A stretch of DNA of 64,000 nt from JAWRCU01 sp033542235 (GCF_033542235.1 NZ_JAWRCU010000025.1:1-64000), one strand, 5' to 3'. Counted from the stretch's first letter, positions 26,577-35,532 are shown. Numbers and translations are program-made. The notes: generated by a model from the letters alone, not told the origin.

Positions 26577-29015
26577 ATGAAATCGCATGCGCAGGTCGTG
26601 GTCATTGGCGGTGGCGTGGTCGGCTGCTCGGTGCTGTTCCATCTCGCCAGGCATGGCTGGACTGATGTGGTGCTTGTGGAGCGCGACGAGCTGACCTCCG
26701 GATCGACCTGGCATGCGGCGGGAGGTATGCACACGATCAATGGCGATCCGAACGTCGCCAAGCTGCAGAAATATACGATCGAGCTCTACAAGGAGATCGA
26801 AGCGCTGTCCGGCCAGGCGACCGGGGTGCATGTCACCGGCGGCGTGCTGCTCGCGGCCACGAAAGCGCGCATGGACTGGCTGCGCGGCGTCGTCGCCAAG
26901 GGCCGCTATCTCGGCCTCGACCTCGAGGAGATATCGGCTGAGGAGGCGGCGAGATTGATGCCGCTCCTCGATCCCAAGCAGTTCGTCGGCGCGGTGCGCA
27001 ACAGCGAGGACGGTCACCTCGATCCGTCGGGCGTGACGCATGCCTACGCAAAGGCGGCACGCACGCTCGGCGCGGAGGTCTACCGCTTCACCAAGGTCGA
27101 AGACCTCGTGCGTCGGCAGGACGGCCTGTGGCGCGTCATCACCAACAAGGGCGAGATCGTCGCCGAGCACGTCGTCAATGCCGGGGGGCTGTGGGCACGC
27201 GAGGTGGGCCGCATGGTCGGCCTCGAGCTGCCGGTGCTTGCTATGGAGCACATGTATCTCATCACCGAGGACATGCCGGAGGTAGCCGAATGGAATGCCA
27301 GAACCGGCACCGAGGTCATCCATGCGGTCGATTTCGACGGCGAGCTCTATCTGCGCCAGGAGCGCGGCGGCATGCTGATGGGCACATATGAGAAGGCCAA
27401 CAAGCCATGGTCCGAACATTCCACGCCGTGGAATTTCGGCCACGAGCTCCTGGAGCCGGATATCGACCGCATCGCGCCGTCGCTGGAGGTGGGCTTCCGC
27501 CACTTCCCGGCCTTCCAGAGCACCGGCATCAGGAAGATCATCAACGGGCCCTTCACCTTCGCGCCGGACGGCAACCCGCTGGTCGGGCCGGTGCGCGGGC
27601 TGCCGGGCTTCTGGGTCGCATGCGGCGTCATGGCGGGCTTCAGCCAGGGTGGCGGCGTGGGGCTCGCGCTCGCCAACTGGATGATCAATGCCGACCCGGG
27701 CGCCGACATCTGGGCCATGGACGTGGCGCGTTACGGCGACTGGGCGTCCATGGCCTACACGAATGCCAAGGTACGCGAGAACTATTCGCGCCGCTTCTCG
27801 ATCCGCTTTCCGAACGAAGAACTGCCCGCCGGCCGGCCACTTCGGACCACGCCGATCTACGACCTGCTGTCGGCCAGGGGCGCGCAATGGGGCGTCGCCT
27901 ACGGATTGGAAGTGCCGCTGTGGTTCGCGCCCGGAGGCGTAAAGGACGAGTTCTCCTGGCGGCGCTCGACGGATTTCGGGCACGTCGCGCAAGAGGTGGG
28001 GACCGTGCGTGAACGCGTCGGTCTCATGGAGATTTCAAGCTTTGCGAAATATCGCATTGCGGGTGACGGCGCTGCGGCCTGGCTCGACAGGATGCTCGCC
28101 TGCAAATTGCCGCGACCCGGCCGCATGGCGCTTGCCCCGATGCTCAAGGAGGACGGCAAGCTGATCGGCGATTTCACGCTTGCCAATCTTGGCGTCGACG
28201 AGAAGCAGACCGAGTGGTTCATCTTCGGATCAGGTGTCGCCGAGCAGTACCACATGCGCTGGTTCGAGAAGCACCTGCCGAGGGACGGCTCAGTCGGCAT
28301 AGAGGCGTTTGGGCTTTCGCGGGTCGGCCTGGCGCTCGCCGGACCGAAGGCCCGCGACGTCCTGGCGAAGGTAACGCGCGCGGATCTCACGAACGCGGCC
28401 TTCCCGTTCATGGCGGTCGAGAGAATGGATATCGGCATGGCGCCCTGTATTGTCGGGCGGATCAGCTATACCGGCGACCTCGGCTACGAAATCTGGATGG
28501 CGCCAGAGTACCAGCGCCACGTGTTCGAGACTCTGATGAATGCAGGCGAGGAATTCGGCATCGGCCTTTTCGGGTCCCGGGCCTTGAATTCGCTGCGGCT
28601 GGAGAAGAACTACGGCTCCTGGGCTCGCGAATACCGGCCGATCTACGGTCCGTTGGAAGCCGGGCTCGATCGCTTCGTCGCCTATGGGAAGCCAGCCGAT
28701 TTCGTCGGCAAGGAAGCCGCGCTCAGGGAGCGCGAGCAGGGCGGCAGACTGCGCCTGCGTGCCTTTATCATCGAAGCCGAAGACGCCGACGTGATCGGCG
28801 ACGAGCCGATCTGGTTCAAGGGTGAGGTGCGGGGGTGGATTACCTCCGGCGGCTATGCACACAACGCGAGGCTTTCGATGGCGATGGGCTATGTACCCAA
28901 GGACATCGCCGACGAGACGAATGGCTTTGAGATCGAGTTGCTCGGCAAACGCCTCGCCGCACGTATCCAGCCGGCGCCGCTGTTCGACGCCAATCTCGAG
29001 AGAATGCGCGGGTGA
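26577..29015 (+). CDS. FAD-dependent oxidoreductase with GcvT domain (dimethylglycine/sarcosine dehydrogenase-like)
   Basis: This 812-residue two-domain enzyme probably oxidises an N-methyl group and hands the formaldehyde unit to tetrahydrofolate. The N-terminal DAO-type domain starts with the FAD fold GGGVVGCSVLFHLARHG. It carries GSTWHAAG, whose His is the covalent flavin site in dimethylglycine dehydrogenases. A linker domain follows, and the C-terminal half (about 450-812) is the aminomethyltransferase (GcvT) fold (VGLMEISSFAKYRI, GDLGYEIWMAPEY, SGGYAHN). I chose ATG 26577; the open frame back to 26466 runs into a repeat. It is the last gene of the importer/methyltransferase cluster. The exact substrate is unassigned. 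Confidence 0.9.
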   Translation: MKSHAQVVVIGGGVVGCSVLFHLARHGWTDVVLVERDELTSGSTWHAAGGMHTINGDPNVAKLQKYTIELYKEIEALSGQATGVHVTGGVLLAATKARMDWLRGVVAKGRYLGLDLEEISAEEAARLMPLLDPKQFVGAVRNSEDGHLDPSGVTHAYAKAARTLGAEVYRFTKVEDLVRRQDGLWRVITNKGEIVAEHVVNAGGLWAREVGRMVGLELPVLAMEHMYLITEDMPEVAEWNARTGTEVIHAVDFDGELYLRQERGGMLMGTYEKANKPWSEHSTPWNFGHELLEPDIDRIAPSLEVGFRHFPAFQSTGIRKIINGPFTFAPDGNPLVGPVRGLPGFWVACGVMAGFSQGGGVGLALANWMINADPGADIWAMDVARYGDWASMAYTNAKVRENYSRRFSIRFPNEELPAGRPLRTTPIYDLLSARGAQWGVAYGLEVPLWFAPGGVKDEFSWRRSTDFGHVAQEVGTVRERVGLMEISSFAKYRIAGDGAAAWLDRMLACKLPRPGRMALAPMLKEDGKLIGDFTLANLGVDEKQTEWFIFGSGVAEQYHMRWFEKHLPRDGSVGIEAFGLSRVGLALAGPKARDVLAKVTRADLTNAAFPFMAVERMDIGMAPCIVGRISYTGDLGYEIWMAPEYQRHVFETLMNAGEEFGIGLFGSRALNSLRLEKNYGSWAREYRPIYGPLEAGLDRFVAYGKPADFVGKEAALREREQGGRLRLRAFIIEAEDADVIGDEPIWFKGEVRGWITSGGYAHNARLSMAMGYVPKDIADETNGFEIELLGKRLAARIQPAPLFDANLERMRG

Positions 29016-29128
29016 TGGGCCGCTTACGCCCGAGATGTACAATCTAGCTTACGGTCTTTGCTCGGGGACTTTTCGAGGGTTTTGACAGTCGGCCGAGAAG
29101 GGCCGGCTCTGTCGGTCCTTGAGCCAAG

Positions 29129-29719
29129 CTACCGGCAGTCCTTCAGCTGTCCCGCATATCGCTGCGCCATCTCGTGAGTGGCCCGAGCGTATTTCTGTAC
29201 CCCGGCATCCTTCTTCCAGTCGCCGCGCCCGTAAGCGCCCCAGCCCATATAATAGGCGAGATAGAGCCGGTAAGCGTCGTCCGGCGCAACGCCGTATTTG
29301 TCGACGGTCTTCGAATGGTACCAGCCGACAAAATCGACGGCGTCGGCAAAGTTCGAGCGCCTCGCTCCCCAATTTCCGCTTTCGAGCTTGTACTGCGCCC
29401 ATGTGCCGTCGAGCGCTTGCGAAAAGCCATAGGCACTGGAAGGGCGCTTCCACGGAATGAAGCCGAGCAGCTTGGTTCGCGGGGGCTTGGCATGTGGCTT
29501 GAAGCCGGACTCCTTGCGAACGGTCGCCATCAGGACAGGAACCGTAATCCCGTACTTGCGCTCGGTGCGTTCGGCGGCGGTCTGCCAGTTGTTGAAGAAG
29601 CTGTCCCGCTGGTCGAACACGGAACATATGTCATTGATGTGGTCCGGTGCCGAGGCGCAGGCGGAGAGCGCCAGCAACACAAAGGAACATACAATTCGAC
29701 TAAAATGCCACCTACTCAT
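29129..29719 (-). CDS. Transglycosylase SLT domain lipoprotein
   Basis: This is a small predicted lytic transglycosylase of about 196 residues. The N terminus is a lipoprotein signal (CSFVLLALSAC, lipobox LSAC), so it is probably anchored to the outer membrane. The catalytic Glu lies in RKESGFKP, the SLT E-S-G motif, followed by SSAYGFSQALDGTW, matching the conserved GxxQ/M-x-TW region. Cleavage would yield 1,6-anhydromuramyl peptidoglycan ends. I prefer the start MSRWHF at 29719 because it gives a normal-length signal; 29743 is the alternative. It is monocistronic and converges with the FAD/GcvT gene. Confidence 0.85.
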   Translation of the reverse strand: MSRWHFSRIVCSFVLLALSACASAPDHINDICSVFDQRDSFFNNWQTAAERTERKYGITVPVLMATVRKESGFKPHAKPPRTKLLGFIPWKRPSSAYGFSQALDGTWAQYKLESGNWGARRSNFADAVDFVGWYHSKTVDKYGVAPDDAYRLYLAYYMGWGAYGRGDWKKDAGVQKYARATHEMAQRYAGQLKDCR

Positions 29720-29895
29720 GACGCGGCATCTACGCGAAAACATCTAAGGGAATCTTGCCGCGCTCCTTAACCTGTGCGGCGAAGCCCGTGCGGGCCGGGC
29801 TCGAAGCTTCGGTGGGAAGGAACGGCTCCGCCGCAACCGAGTTACAATCCTGCTACTGCGAGACCGCAGCAGCTCCGCGAAGAAAGGCTTGACCG

Positions 29896-30399
29896 ATGTT
29901 TCAGGTCCTGCAAATCGTCGCTGTTCTTCTCGTTGCAATTGCGATGGCGCTGTCTCTGGCGCATGCGCTCGAATATCCGGGCAAGCTGCGGCTGACCAAG
30001 CAAGAGTATCTGGCGGTCCAGCCTATCTACTATCCGGGCTTCACCTTCGGAGGCGCTGCCGAGCCGCTCGGCATCATCGCGCTGATCATGCTGACCTTCA
30101 CGACTTCCGCCGCGACGCCGTTCTGGCTGACGGCAGCGGCGCTGATCGCGTTAATCGCAGCGCACGCCGTCTATTGGGTGATGACCCACCCGGTGAACAA
30201 TTTCTGGCTCCGGGATTTCGAGCTCAAAGGAGCGAGCGGCGTGTTCTTCAGGTCGGATCCTTTGCGGCGCATCAGCGAAGGAGGTGCGCCGCCCGATTGG
30301 ATTGTCTATCGCGACCGCTGGGAGCGCTCGCACATCATCCGCGCTGTCCTGTCGTTCCTCAGCCTCGTCCTGCTTGTGATCGCGACCGTGTCATCTTGA
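29896..30399 (+). CDS. Conserved integral membrane protein of unknown function
   Basis: The product has 167 residues and about four membrane segments: 6-25 (VAVLLVAIAMALSLAHAL), 55-73, 78-98 and a C-terminal one (VLSFLSLVLLVIATV). A conserved-looking THPVNNFWL motif follows the third helix and resembles the P-[VI]-N-N signature of DUF1772-type membrane proteins; that family link is tentative. A soluble segment with acidic and arginine residues precedes the last helix. The start has GAAAGG upstream. No partner gene suggests a role. Confidence 0.7.
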   Translation: MFQVLQIVAVLLVAIAMALSLAHALEYPGKLRLTKQEYLAVQPIYYPGFTFGGAAEPLGIIALIMLTFTTSAATPFWLTAAALIALIAAHAVYWVMTHPVNNFWLRDFELKGASGVFFRSDPLRRISEGGAPPDWIVYRDRWERSHIIRAVLSFLSLVLLVIATVSS

Positions 30400-30510
30400 T
30401 TGGCGCGTTTGCGCTCGGATGCCGAAGTCATATGGATGGCGACGAGGCGTCCATTGAATCATGATATCTTTAGTCAAGTATCGCAATTCTTTGGTTCCAG
30501 GTTTCAAAAT

Positions 30511-30526
30511 TTGACCGATTGATAAA
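30511..30526. promoter_or_regulatory. RutR-like operator upstream of preT
   Basis: TTGACCGATTGATAAA lies 49 bases before the preT start and matches 11 of 14 specified positions of the E. coli RutR consensus TTGACCAnnTGGTCAA. Its first eleven bases recur exactly on the minus strand at 40164-40154, before the aminotransferase gene. TTGACC could also be part of the -35 region, so binding would block polymerase. Confidence 0.6.
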
Positions 30527-30574
30527 AATTCAATCTGTGCTAGCCTTCTCCCAAAACAAATAATGGGGAATTGC

Positions 30575-31939
30575 ATGGCCTCGGGTCAGTTCAAGGAAGG
30601 CATAGCCGCAGGTCGGCTGTCGCCAGCCGAGTATGCAGAGAATTTCTCGGACCTTCACCCGCCGCTTGATAATCACGAGGCGCTGGTCGAAGCCGATCGC
30701 TGCTACTTCTGCTATGACGCGCCATGCATGAATGCGTGTCCGACGTCGATCGACATTCCGCTCTTCATCCGCGAGATCGCGACCGGCAACCCGCTGGGCT
30801 CGGCCAAGACGATCTTCGACCAGAACATACTGGGCGGCATGTGCGCCCGAGTCTGCCCGACCGAGACGCTATGCGAAGAGGTCTGCGTGCGCGAAGTGGC
30901 GGAAGGCAAGCCAGTGCAGATCGGCCGCCTGCAGCGCTACGCGACCGACATCGCGATGCGGCAGGGCAAGCAATTCTACAAGCGCGCCGCCCCGACGGGC
31001 AAGAAAATCGCGGTGGTTGGCGCGGGGCCGGCTGGCCTTGCCGCTGCACATCGGCTCGCGCGCTACGGCCATGACGTGACCATTTTCGAGGCGCGGCCCA
31101 AGTCCGGCGGCCTCAACGAATACGGCATCGCGGCCTACAAGAGCGTCAATGATTTCGCGCAGGCCGAAGTCGACTATGTCACCGCGATAGGCGGCATCAC
31201 GATCGAGAACGGCAAGGCGCTTGGGCGTGACGTCCATCTCGCCGAGCTGACGGCGCAATACGACGCCGTCTTCCTGGGACTGGGCCTTGCCGGCGTCAAC
31301 GCGCTCAGAGCTGACGGCGAGGACGCCAAGGGCGTCGACAATGCCGTCGATTTCATCGCCGAGCTTCGGCAAGCTGCAGATCTGGCTGAGCTGCCTGTCG
31401 GCCGGCGCGTCGTCGTCATCGGCGGCGGCATGACGGCGATCGATGCCGCCGTGCAGTCGAAGCTGCTCGGCGCCGAGGAGGTGACGATCTGCTACCGCCG
31501 CGGCCAGGAGCACATGAACGCGTCGGACTACGAGCAGGAACTGGCTAACGTCAACGGCGTCGTCATTCGCCACTGGCTGCAGCCGAAACGGGTCGTTGCC
31601 GCGAATGGCAAGGTCACCGGCATCGAGATGGAATACACATCCGTGAAGCACGGCAAGCTTGCCGGCACGGGCGAAACGGTCATGCTTGCCGCCGATCAGG
31701 TGTTCAAGGCGATTGGCCAGGCCTTCGAGGGCGCTGCGCTCAACGGCAGCGGCGCAGCGATCGCGCTCGAGGGCGGCCGCATCAAAGTCGACGCCGAGGG
31801 TCGCACGTCAATACCCGGGGTTTGGGCGGGAGGGGACTGCATCCTCGGCGGCGACGACTTGACCGTATCGGCCGTCGCCCAGGGGCGCGATGCGGCCGAG
31901 AGCATTCACCGAACGCTCACCGCGAACGGGAGGGTATGA
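30575..31939 (+). CDS. preT: NAD-dependent dihydropyrimidine dehydrogenase, subunit PreT
   Basis: This is the FAD-containing electron-transfer subunit of the enzyme that reduces uracil and thymine to 5,6-dihydropyrimidines. The N-terminal region has two cysteine clusters for Fe-S centres (CYFCYDAPCMNACPTSIDI and CARVCPTETLCEEVC). The FAD fold is VVGAGPAGLAAAHRLARYG, and the NAD(P)H-binding fold is VVVIGGGMTAIDAA. I prefer ATG 30575, which has GGGGA five bases upstream, over 30563. The stop overlaps the preA region (ATGA at 31936), indicating translational coupling. This is the first committed step of the reductive pyrimidine pathway encoded here and at 39.3-49.2 kb. Confidence 0.93.
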   Translation: MASGQFKEGIAAGRLSPAEYAENFSDLHPPLDNHEALVEADRCYFCYDAPCMNACPTSIDIPLFIREIATGNPLGSAKTIFDQNILGGMCARVCPTETLCEEVCVREVAEGKPVQIGRLQRYATDIAMRQGKQFYKRAAPTGKKIAVVGAGPAGLAAAHRLARYGHDVTIFEARPKSGGLNEYGIAAYKSVNDFAQAEVDYVTAIGGITIENGKALGRDVHLAELTAQYDAVFLGLGLAGVNALRADGEDAKGVDNAVDFIAELRQAADLAELPVGRRVVVIGGGMTAIDAAVQSKLLGAEEVTICYRRGQEHMNASDYEQELANVNGVVIRHWLQPKRVVAANGKVTGIEMEYTSVKHGKLAGTGETVMLAADQVFKAIGQAFEGAALNGSGAAIALEGGRIKVDAEGRTSIPGVWAGGDCILGGDDLTVSAVAQGRDAAESIHRTLTANGRV

Positions 31940-31941
31940 GC

Positions 31942-33252
31942 ATGGCAGACCTGCGCAGCAATTTCGTCGGCATCAAGTCGCCGAACCCGTTCTGGCTGGC
32001 CTCCGCGCCGCCGACCGACAAGGAATACAATGTCGTGCGCGCCTTCAGGGAAGGCTGGGGCGGCGTTGTCTGGAAGACGTTGGGCGAAGCGGGCCCGCCG
32101 GTCGTCAACGTCAACGGACCGCGCTACGGCGCAATCTGGGGCGCCGACCGGCGGCTGTTGGGCTTCAACAACATCGAGCTCATCACCGACCGCGACCTCT
32201 ACCTCAACCTGCGCGAGATCAAGCAGGTGAAGCGCGATTGGCCGGACCGGGCGCTGGTCGTCTCGCTGATGGTGCCCTGCGTGGAGGAAAGCTGGAAGGC
32301 GATCCTGCCGCTGGTCGAGGAGACCGGGGCCGATGGCATCGAGCTCAATTTCGGCTGCCCGCATGGCATGAGCGAGCGCGGCATGGGCTCGGCGGTCGGC
32401 CAGGTGCCGGAATATGTCGAGATGGTGGTGCGGTGGTGCAAGGCAAATACCCGCATGCCGGTCATCACCAAGCTCACGCCCAACATCACCGACATCCGCA
32501 AGCCTGCGCGCGCCGCCAAGGCAGGCGGCACGGATGCCGTGTCGCTGATCAACACGATCAACTCGATCACGGCGGTCGACCTCGACAGCTTCTCGCCGGA
32601 GCCTTCGATCGACGGCAAGGGCACGCATGGCGGCTATTGCGGTCCGGCCGTGAAGCCGATCGCCATGCATATGGTCGCTGATATCGCCCGCGACGCCGAG
32701 ACGCGCGGCCTGCCGATCTCGGGTATCGGAGGCATCACCACCTGGCGCGATGCGGCCGAGTTCATGGCGCTCGGGGCCGGCAATGTGCAGGTCTGCACCG
32801 CGGCCATGACCTACGGCTTCAAGATCGTGAAGGAGATGATCGCCGGGCTCGAGAACTGGATGGACGAGAAGGGTTTCACCTCGCTCGACCAGCTCGTCGG
32901 CCGCGCCACGCCGAACGTGACCGACTGGCAGTATCTCAACCTCAACTATGTCGCCAAGGCGCGCATCAACCAGGAACTCTGCATCCAGTGCGGCCGCTGC
33001 CACATTGCCTGCGAGGACACCTCGCACCAGGCGATCCTGGCGACGGTCAATGGCAAGCGCCATTTCGAGGTGGTGGAGGAGGAGTGCGTCGGCTGCAACC
33101 TCTGCGTCAATGTCTGCCCGGTCGAAAACTGTATCACCATGGAGCCGCTCGCACCTGGCGTCGTCGATAAGCGTACCGGCGAGCCGGTCACGACCTATGC
33201 CAACTGGACGACGCATCCGAACAATCCGATGGCGAAGGTTGCAGCGGAGTAG
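31942..33252 (+). CDS. preA: NAD-dependent dihydropyrimidine dehydrogenase, subunit PreA
   Basis: This is the catalytic FMN subunit of dihydropyrimidine dehydrogenase, 436 residues. The TIM-barrel domain resembles dihydroorotate dehydrogenase (NPFWLASAPPTDKEYNVVRA near the start). The likely active-site Cys is in HGGYCGPAVKP. A C-terminal ferredoxin domain carries two 4Fe-4S motifs (CIQCGRCHIACEDTSH and CVGCNLCVNVCPVENC). I choose ATG 31942, seven bases after GGAGGG; ATG 31936 overlaps the preT stop and is the alternative. It works as a complex with PreT to reduce uracil and thymine. Confidence 0.95.
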   Translation: MADLRSNFVGIKSPNPFWLASAPPTDKEYNVVRAFREGWGGVVWKTLGEAGPPVVNVNGPRYGAIWGADRRLLGFNNIELITDRDLYLNLREIKQVKRDWPDRALVVSLMVPCVEESWKAILPLVEETGADGIELNFGCPHGMSERGMGSAVGQVPEYVEMVVRWCKANTRMPVITKLTPNITDIRKPARAAKAGGTDAVSLINTINSITAVDLDSFSPEPSIDGKGTHGGYCGPAVKPIAMHMVADIARDAETRGLPISGIGGITTWRDAAEFMALGAGNVQVCTAAMTYGFKIVKEMIAGLENWMDEKGFTSLDQLVGRATPNVTDWQYLNLNYVAKARINQELCIQCGRCHIACEDTSHQAILATVNGKRHFEVVEEECVGCNLCVNVCPVENCITMEPLAPGVVDKRTGEPVTTYANWTTHPNNPMAKVAAE

Positions 33253-33294
33253 GCTGTTCCGCGAGCAGTTTCTCGGCGAGGTGCTGGAGGCTCC

Positions 33295-33376
33295 GGGGAC
33301 AGTTTGCTTTGCCGCAGAAAAGCACTGCGCTTTGTCCAGTCCAGGTTGCGCTGGCGGCAAAAAGTAATCAGTCCCC
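33295..33376. repeat. Short inverted-repeat element, GGGGACA family, copy 1
   Basis: This 82-base element starts GGGGACAGTTTGCTTTGCCGC and ends with the near-complement GCGGCAAAAAGTAATCAGTC plus CCC. It lies just after preA. A related element lies at 52923-52997 and a degenerate one at 39950-40030. It has no coding content and belongs to a different family from the 158-bp elements. Confidence 0.7.
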
Positions 33377-33407
33377 AGCCGCTTCTCCGACCGGCACCCG
33401 GCGCGTC

Positions 33408-33902
33408 TCAATCCTGGATGCGGCGCGCCATCAGGATCTCGTCGATTTCCCGGCCTTCGTGGAGGTAGCCGCCTTGAATTCGGCCGACCTCCGTAAAACC
33501 GGCGCGCTGGTAAAATCGAAACGCCCCTCTGTTCTCTACGCTGACTGCAAGTTCCAGCTGCCGAATGCCGCTCTTGCGGGCATGATCGGTGAGCGCGGCG
33601 AGCAACTCGGCAGCAAGGCCGGTTCCGCGCCTAGTCTCGCGCAAATAGACCATGACGATGGTTGCACGATGCGCCATCTTGGCTGAGTGCTCGCGAATGA
33701 AACCCATGATGCCGACCGGTTCGCTGCCGTCGAAGGCGACGAAAACAGGGTTGTCGGTAAGGCGCCGGCGCCACTCTTCGTCCGAGAGGCTCTCCCAGTC
33801 CTCAGCACGGCTGGAATATGCGGCCGGTTCGGTACGGAGCGCTTCGAGCCGGATGCGTCGGAACGCGTCCACGTCGTCTTGGCCGAGAAGTCGGATAATC
33901 AA
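33408..33902 (-). CDS. GNAT family N-acetyltransferase
   Basis: This 164-residue acetyl-CoA-dependent acyltransferase has a complete GNAT fold. Motif A, VMVYLRETRRGTGLAAELLAAL, carries the R-G-x-G-L/A pyrophosphate-binding loop (about 82-103). It is followed by LAVSVENRGAFRFYQRAGF, the motif B region found in RimI-like enzymes. The acceptor substrate cannot be told. It lies in the accessory block between preA and rutR and precedes a second, broken GNAT gene on the same strand. Confidence 0.88.
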   Translation of the reverse strand: MIIRLLGQDDVDAFRRIRLEALRTEPAAYSSRAEDWESLSDEEWRRRLTDNPVFVAFDGSEPVGIMGFIREHSAKMAHRATIVMVYLRETRRGTGLAAELLAALTDHARKSGIRQLELAVSVENRGAFRFYQRAGFTEVGRIQGGYLHEGREIDEILMARRIQD

Positions 33903-33982
33903 GCTGGGAACTCGCTAATGGTGAAAATCTGACGCTTGGTACTCGATGTAGAATACCGGCTTGGCTGGATCCAGACACAAGC

Positions 33983-34386
33983 TTATCGTTCTCGGAACAA
34001 CAAATTCGCTGTCCCTTTCGACAAACCGAGCTTGCCATAGAAGGGAACAAGGCTGTCTGGGCAGTAGAGTTCAAAGCTGCGAACCTCAGCCAAGCTCTCG
34101 TGGTCAATGATCCGATTAATGATAGCCCGTCCTAAATTCTGGCCGCGAAATTCGATGTGCACGATGACATCGAATATCATCGCCTTGAAGTGTAATCCGT
34201 CAGCACACGCGCAAACGCGATAAGTCGATCATCCTCAGAGCATAGTCCGATTGCCAAATCAGAATGCTCGACCGTTCTGATCACATCGTCAGAGCCACGC
34301 CCTGCAGTCCACCACTCCTTGCTGTAGAGATCATATAGTTGATGCCGCCGCTCACCTTCGAAAGTTTCGATCCATCGGTCTGCCAT
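33983..34386 (-). pseudogene. GNAT family acetyltransferase, frameshifted
   Basis: Two minus-strand pieces form one GNAT-like protein. 34177-34386 encodes the N-terminal half, ending FARVLTDYTSRR. 33983-34180 encodes VIVHIEFRGQNLGRAIINRI, the acetyl-CoA-binding half, ending at FYGKLGLSKG. The join is a single missing base: adding one T in ACTTCAAG gives LTDYTFKAMIFDVIVH in one frame of about 135 residues. Either the gene is recently dead or the base was lost in sequencing. It starts ten bases after the VapC stop. Confidence 0.75.
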
Positions 34387-34396
34387 GTCGGCCCCG

Positions 34397-34774
34397 TTAT
34401 TTGCGCTTCGGGATGTAGATCACCCTCGCAAGATCCTTGAAGTGTTTGTCGCAGGTCACCAGTTCCGCGCCGAAGTGGGTAGCCGTCGCGTAGACAATGG
34501 CGTCCGCGGTGGCCAGACCTGCCGAGATGCCGAGTTCCGCAGCGAGGAGCGCTATTTCCGAATCGAGAACGACGATGTTGCAGTCGCCGACATAGGCGAG
34601 CGCTTTGTTCGCGCCTTCGGCAGGTAGTTCCCGTGTCAGCCACTTTGCCAACTCCAAAAGTACGATCGTTGGAACGATGCAGGACTCCTGAGCCGGCAGT
34701 ACTGCTCCGACCTCGTCAGCGTGCGGACTGTCTTCCAGCCATTCGATCCAGGCCGACGTATCGATGACGCGCAT
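34397..34774 (-). CDS. VapC-type PIN-domain ribonuclease toxin
   Basis: This 125-residue PIN-domain endoribonuclease has the expected acidic metal-binding residues: Asp in RVIDTSAW, Glu in VLLELAKW, Asp in ATADAIVYATA and Asp in VTCDKHF. Activity would be cleavage of tRNA or other RNA when the antitoxin is lost; the target is unknown. I choose ATG 34774, which overlaps the antitoxin stop as TGATG; a TTG three bases upstream is the alternative. It forms a two-gene operon with the AbrB-type antitoxin. Confidence 0.9.
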   Translation of the reverse strand: MRVIDTSAWIEWLEDSPHADEVGAVLPAQESCIVPTIVLLELAKWLTRELPAEGANKALAYVGDCNIVVLDSEIALLAAELGISAGLATADAIVYATATHFGAELVTCDKHFKDLARVIYIPKRK

Positions 34775-34986
34775 CAATAACGGTCATTCCTGTCTCGATA
34801 GTCTTCCTTGTTGGCTCCTTTCGCAATTCCGCGGAGTTCTTCCAGTGTGGGCACAGGAACTAGCATCACCCCGCCACCCTTTGGAATGAAGGCGAATTCC
34901 TGGCCTGCTTTCCAGTTGTGAGCTTCGCGTACCGCTTTCGGAATCGAAATCTGGAATTTGCTCGACAAAGTCGCCGTAGCGCTCAT
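34774..34986 (-). CDS. AbrB/MazE-fold antitoxin (VapB-like)
   Basis: This 70-residue antitoxin has the swapped-hairpin DNA-binding motif SSKFQISIPKAVREAHNWKAGQEF at residues 8-31. Its acidic C-terminal tail (GANKEDYRDRNDRY) would wrap the PIN toxin. It is expected to neutralise VapC and to repress its own operon. The stop overlaps the toxin start by one base, so translation is coupled and the antitoxin is made first. Confidence 0.9.
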   Translation of the reverse strand: MSATATLSSKFQISIPKAVREAHNWKAGQEFAFIPKGGGVMLVPVPTLEELRGIAKGANKEDYRDRNDRY

Positions 34987-35154
34987 TCTGGCATCCTCAT
35001 GATCGATATGACTTTGGTAAGAATATAGCTATCTGGCAGTAACAAGTGAATGGTCCAGGCGGCGGGCCGAATTATCTTGGGATCACGCGCAAAGGCATTT
35101 GCGTCGCGCGCGTCGCCGTTCCATTCATTCGTGGACACGGGTCGGAGGGAAAAG

Positions 35155-35526
35155 GTGACAGCCGCAGCCACATTGATGATCGTCGGCCGGGTGATCTTCG
35201 GAGCATTCTTCCTGATCGCTGGTATTCGCAATTTCCTCCGCTTCGGCGAGCGTACCCAAGTACCGACCAATTATGGCTGGCCCTTGCCGGCGCCCTTGCT
35301 TGTGATCGGCTTTGCGGTGCAACTGCTTGGGGGCCTGTTGCTGATCTTAGGGCTCTGGACTGTAGCAGGGGCGCTCGCGCTCATCGCCTTCCTGTTCGGC
35401 GCGACGCCGCTCTACCACAATCTCTTTCTGTTCAAGGGCAAGGATCGTGACCCGCATCTCTATCTGACTCTGGTCAACATCACGCTTGTCGGCGGCCTTC
35501 TGCTCATCATCGCCGATACGCTCTGA
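35155..35526 (+). CDS. DoxX family membrane protein
   Basis: This 123-residue protein has four membrane segments: VGRVIFGAFFLIAGIRNFL, LLVIGFAVQLLGGLLLILGL, VAGALALIAFLFGATPL and LYLTLVNITLVGGLLLIIADTL. The pattern is that of DoxX-like proteins linked to redox or membrane homeostasis. I prefer GTG 35155, six bases after GGAGGG, over the upstream ATG 35050, which adds an unlikely basic leader. It is divergent from vapBC and converges with the SDR genes. Confidence 0.82.
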   Translation: MTAAATLMIVGRVIFGAFFLIAGIRNFLRFGERTQVPTNYGWPLPAPLLVIGFAVQLLGGLLLILGLWTVAGALALIAFLFGATPLYHNLFLFKGKDRDPHLYLTLVNITLVGGLLLIIADTL

Positions 35527-35532
35527 TTGTCG

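Noticed and set aside
31906..33411. 501-residue minus-strand open frame over preA
   Set aside because: preA on the plus strand has two ferredoxin motifs and an active-site Cys; the reverse frame has none.
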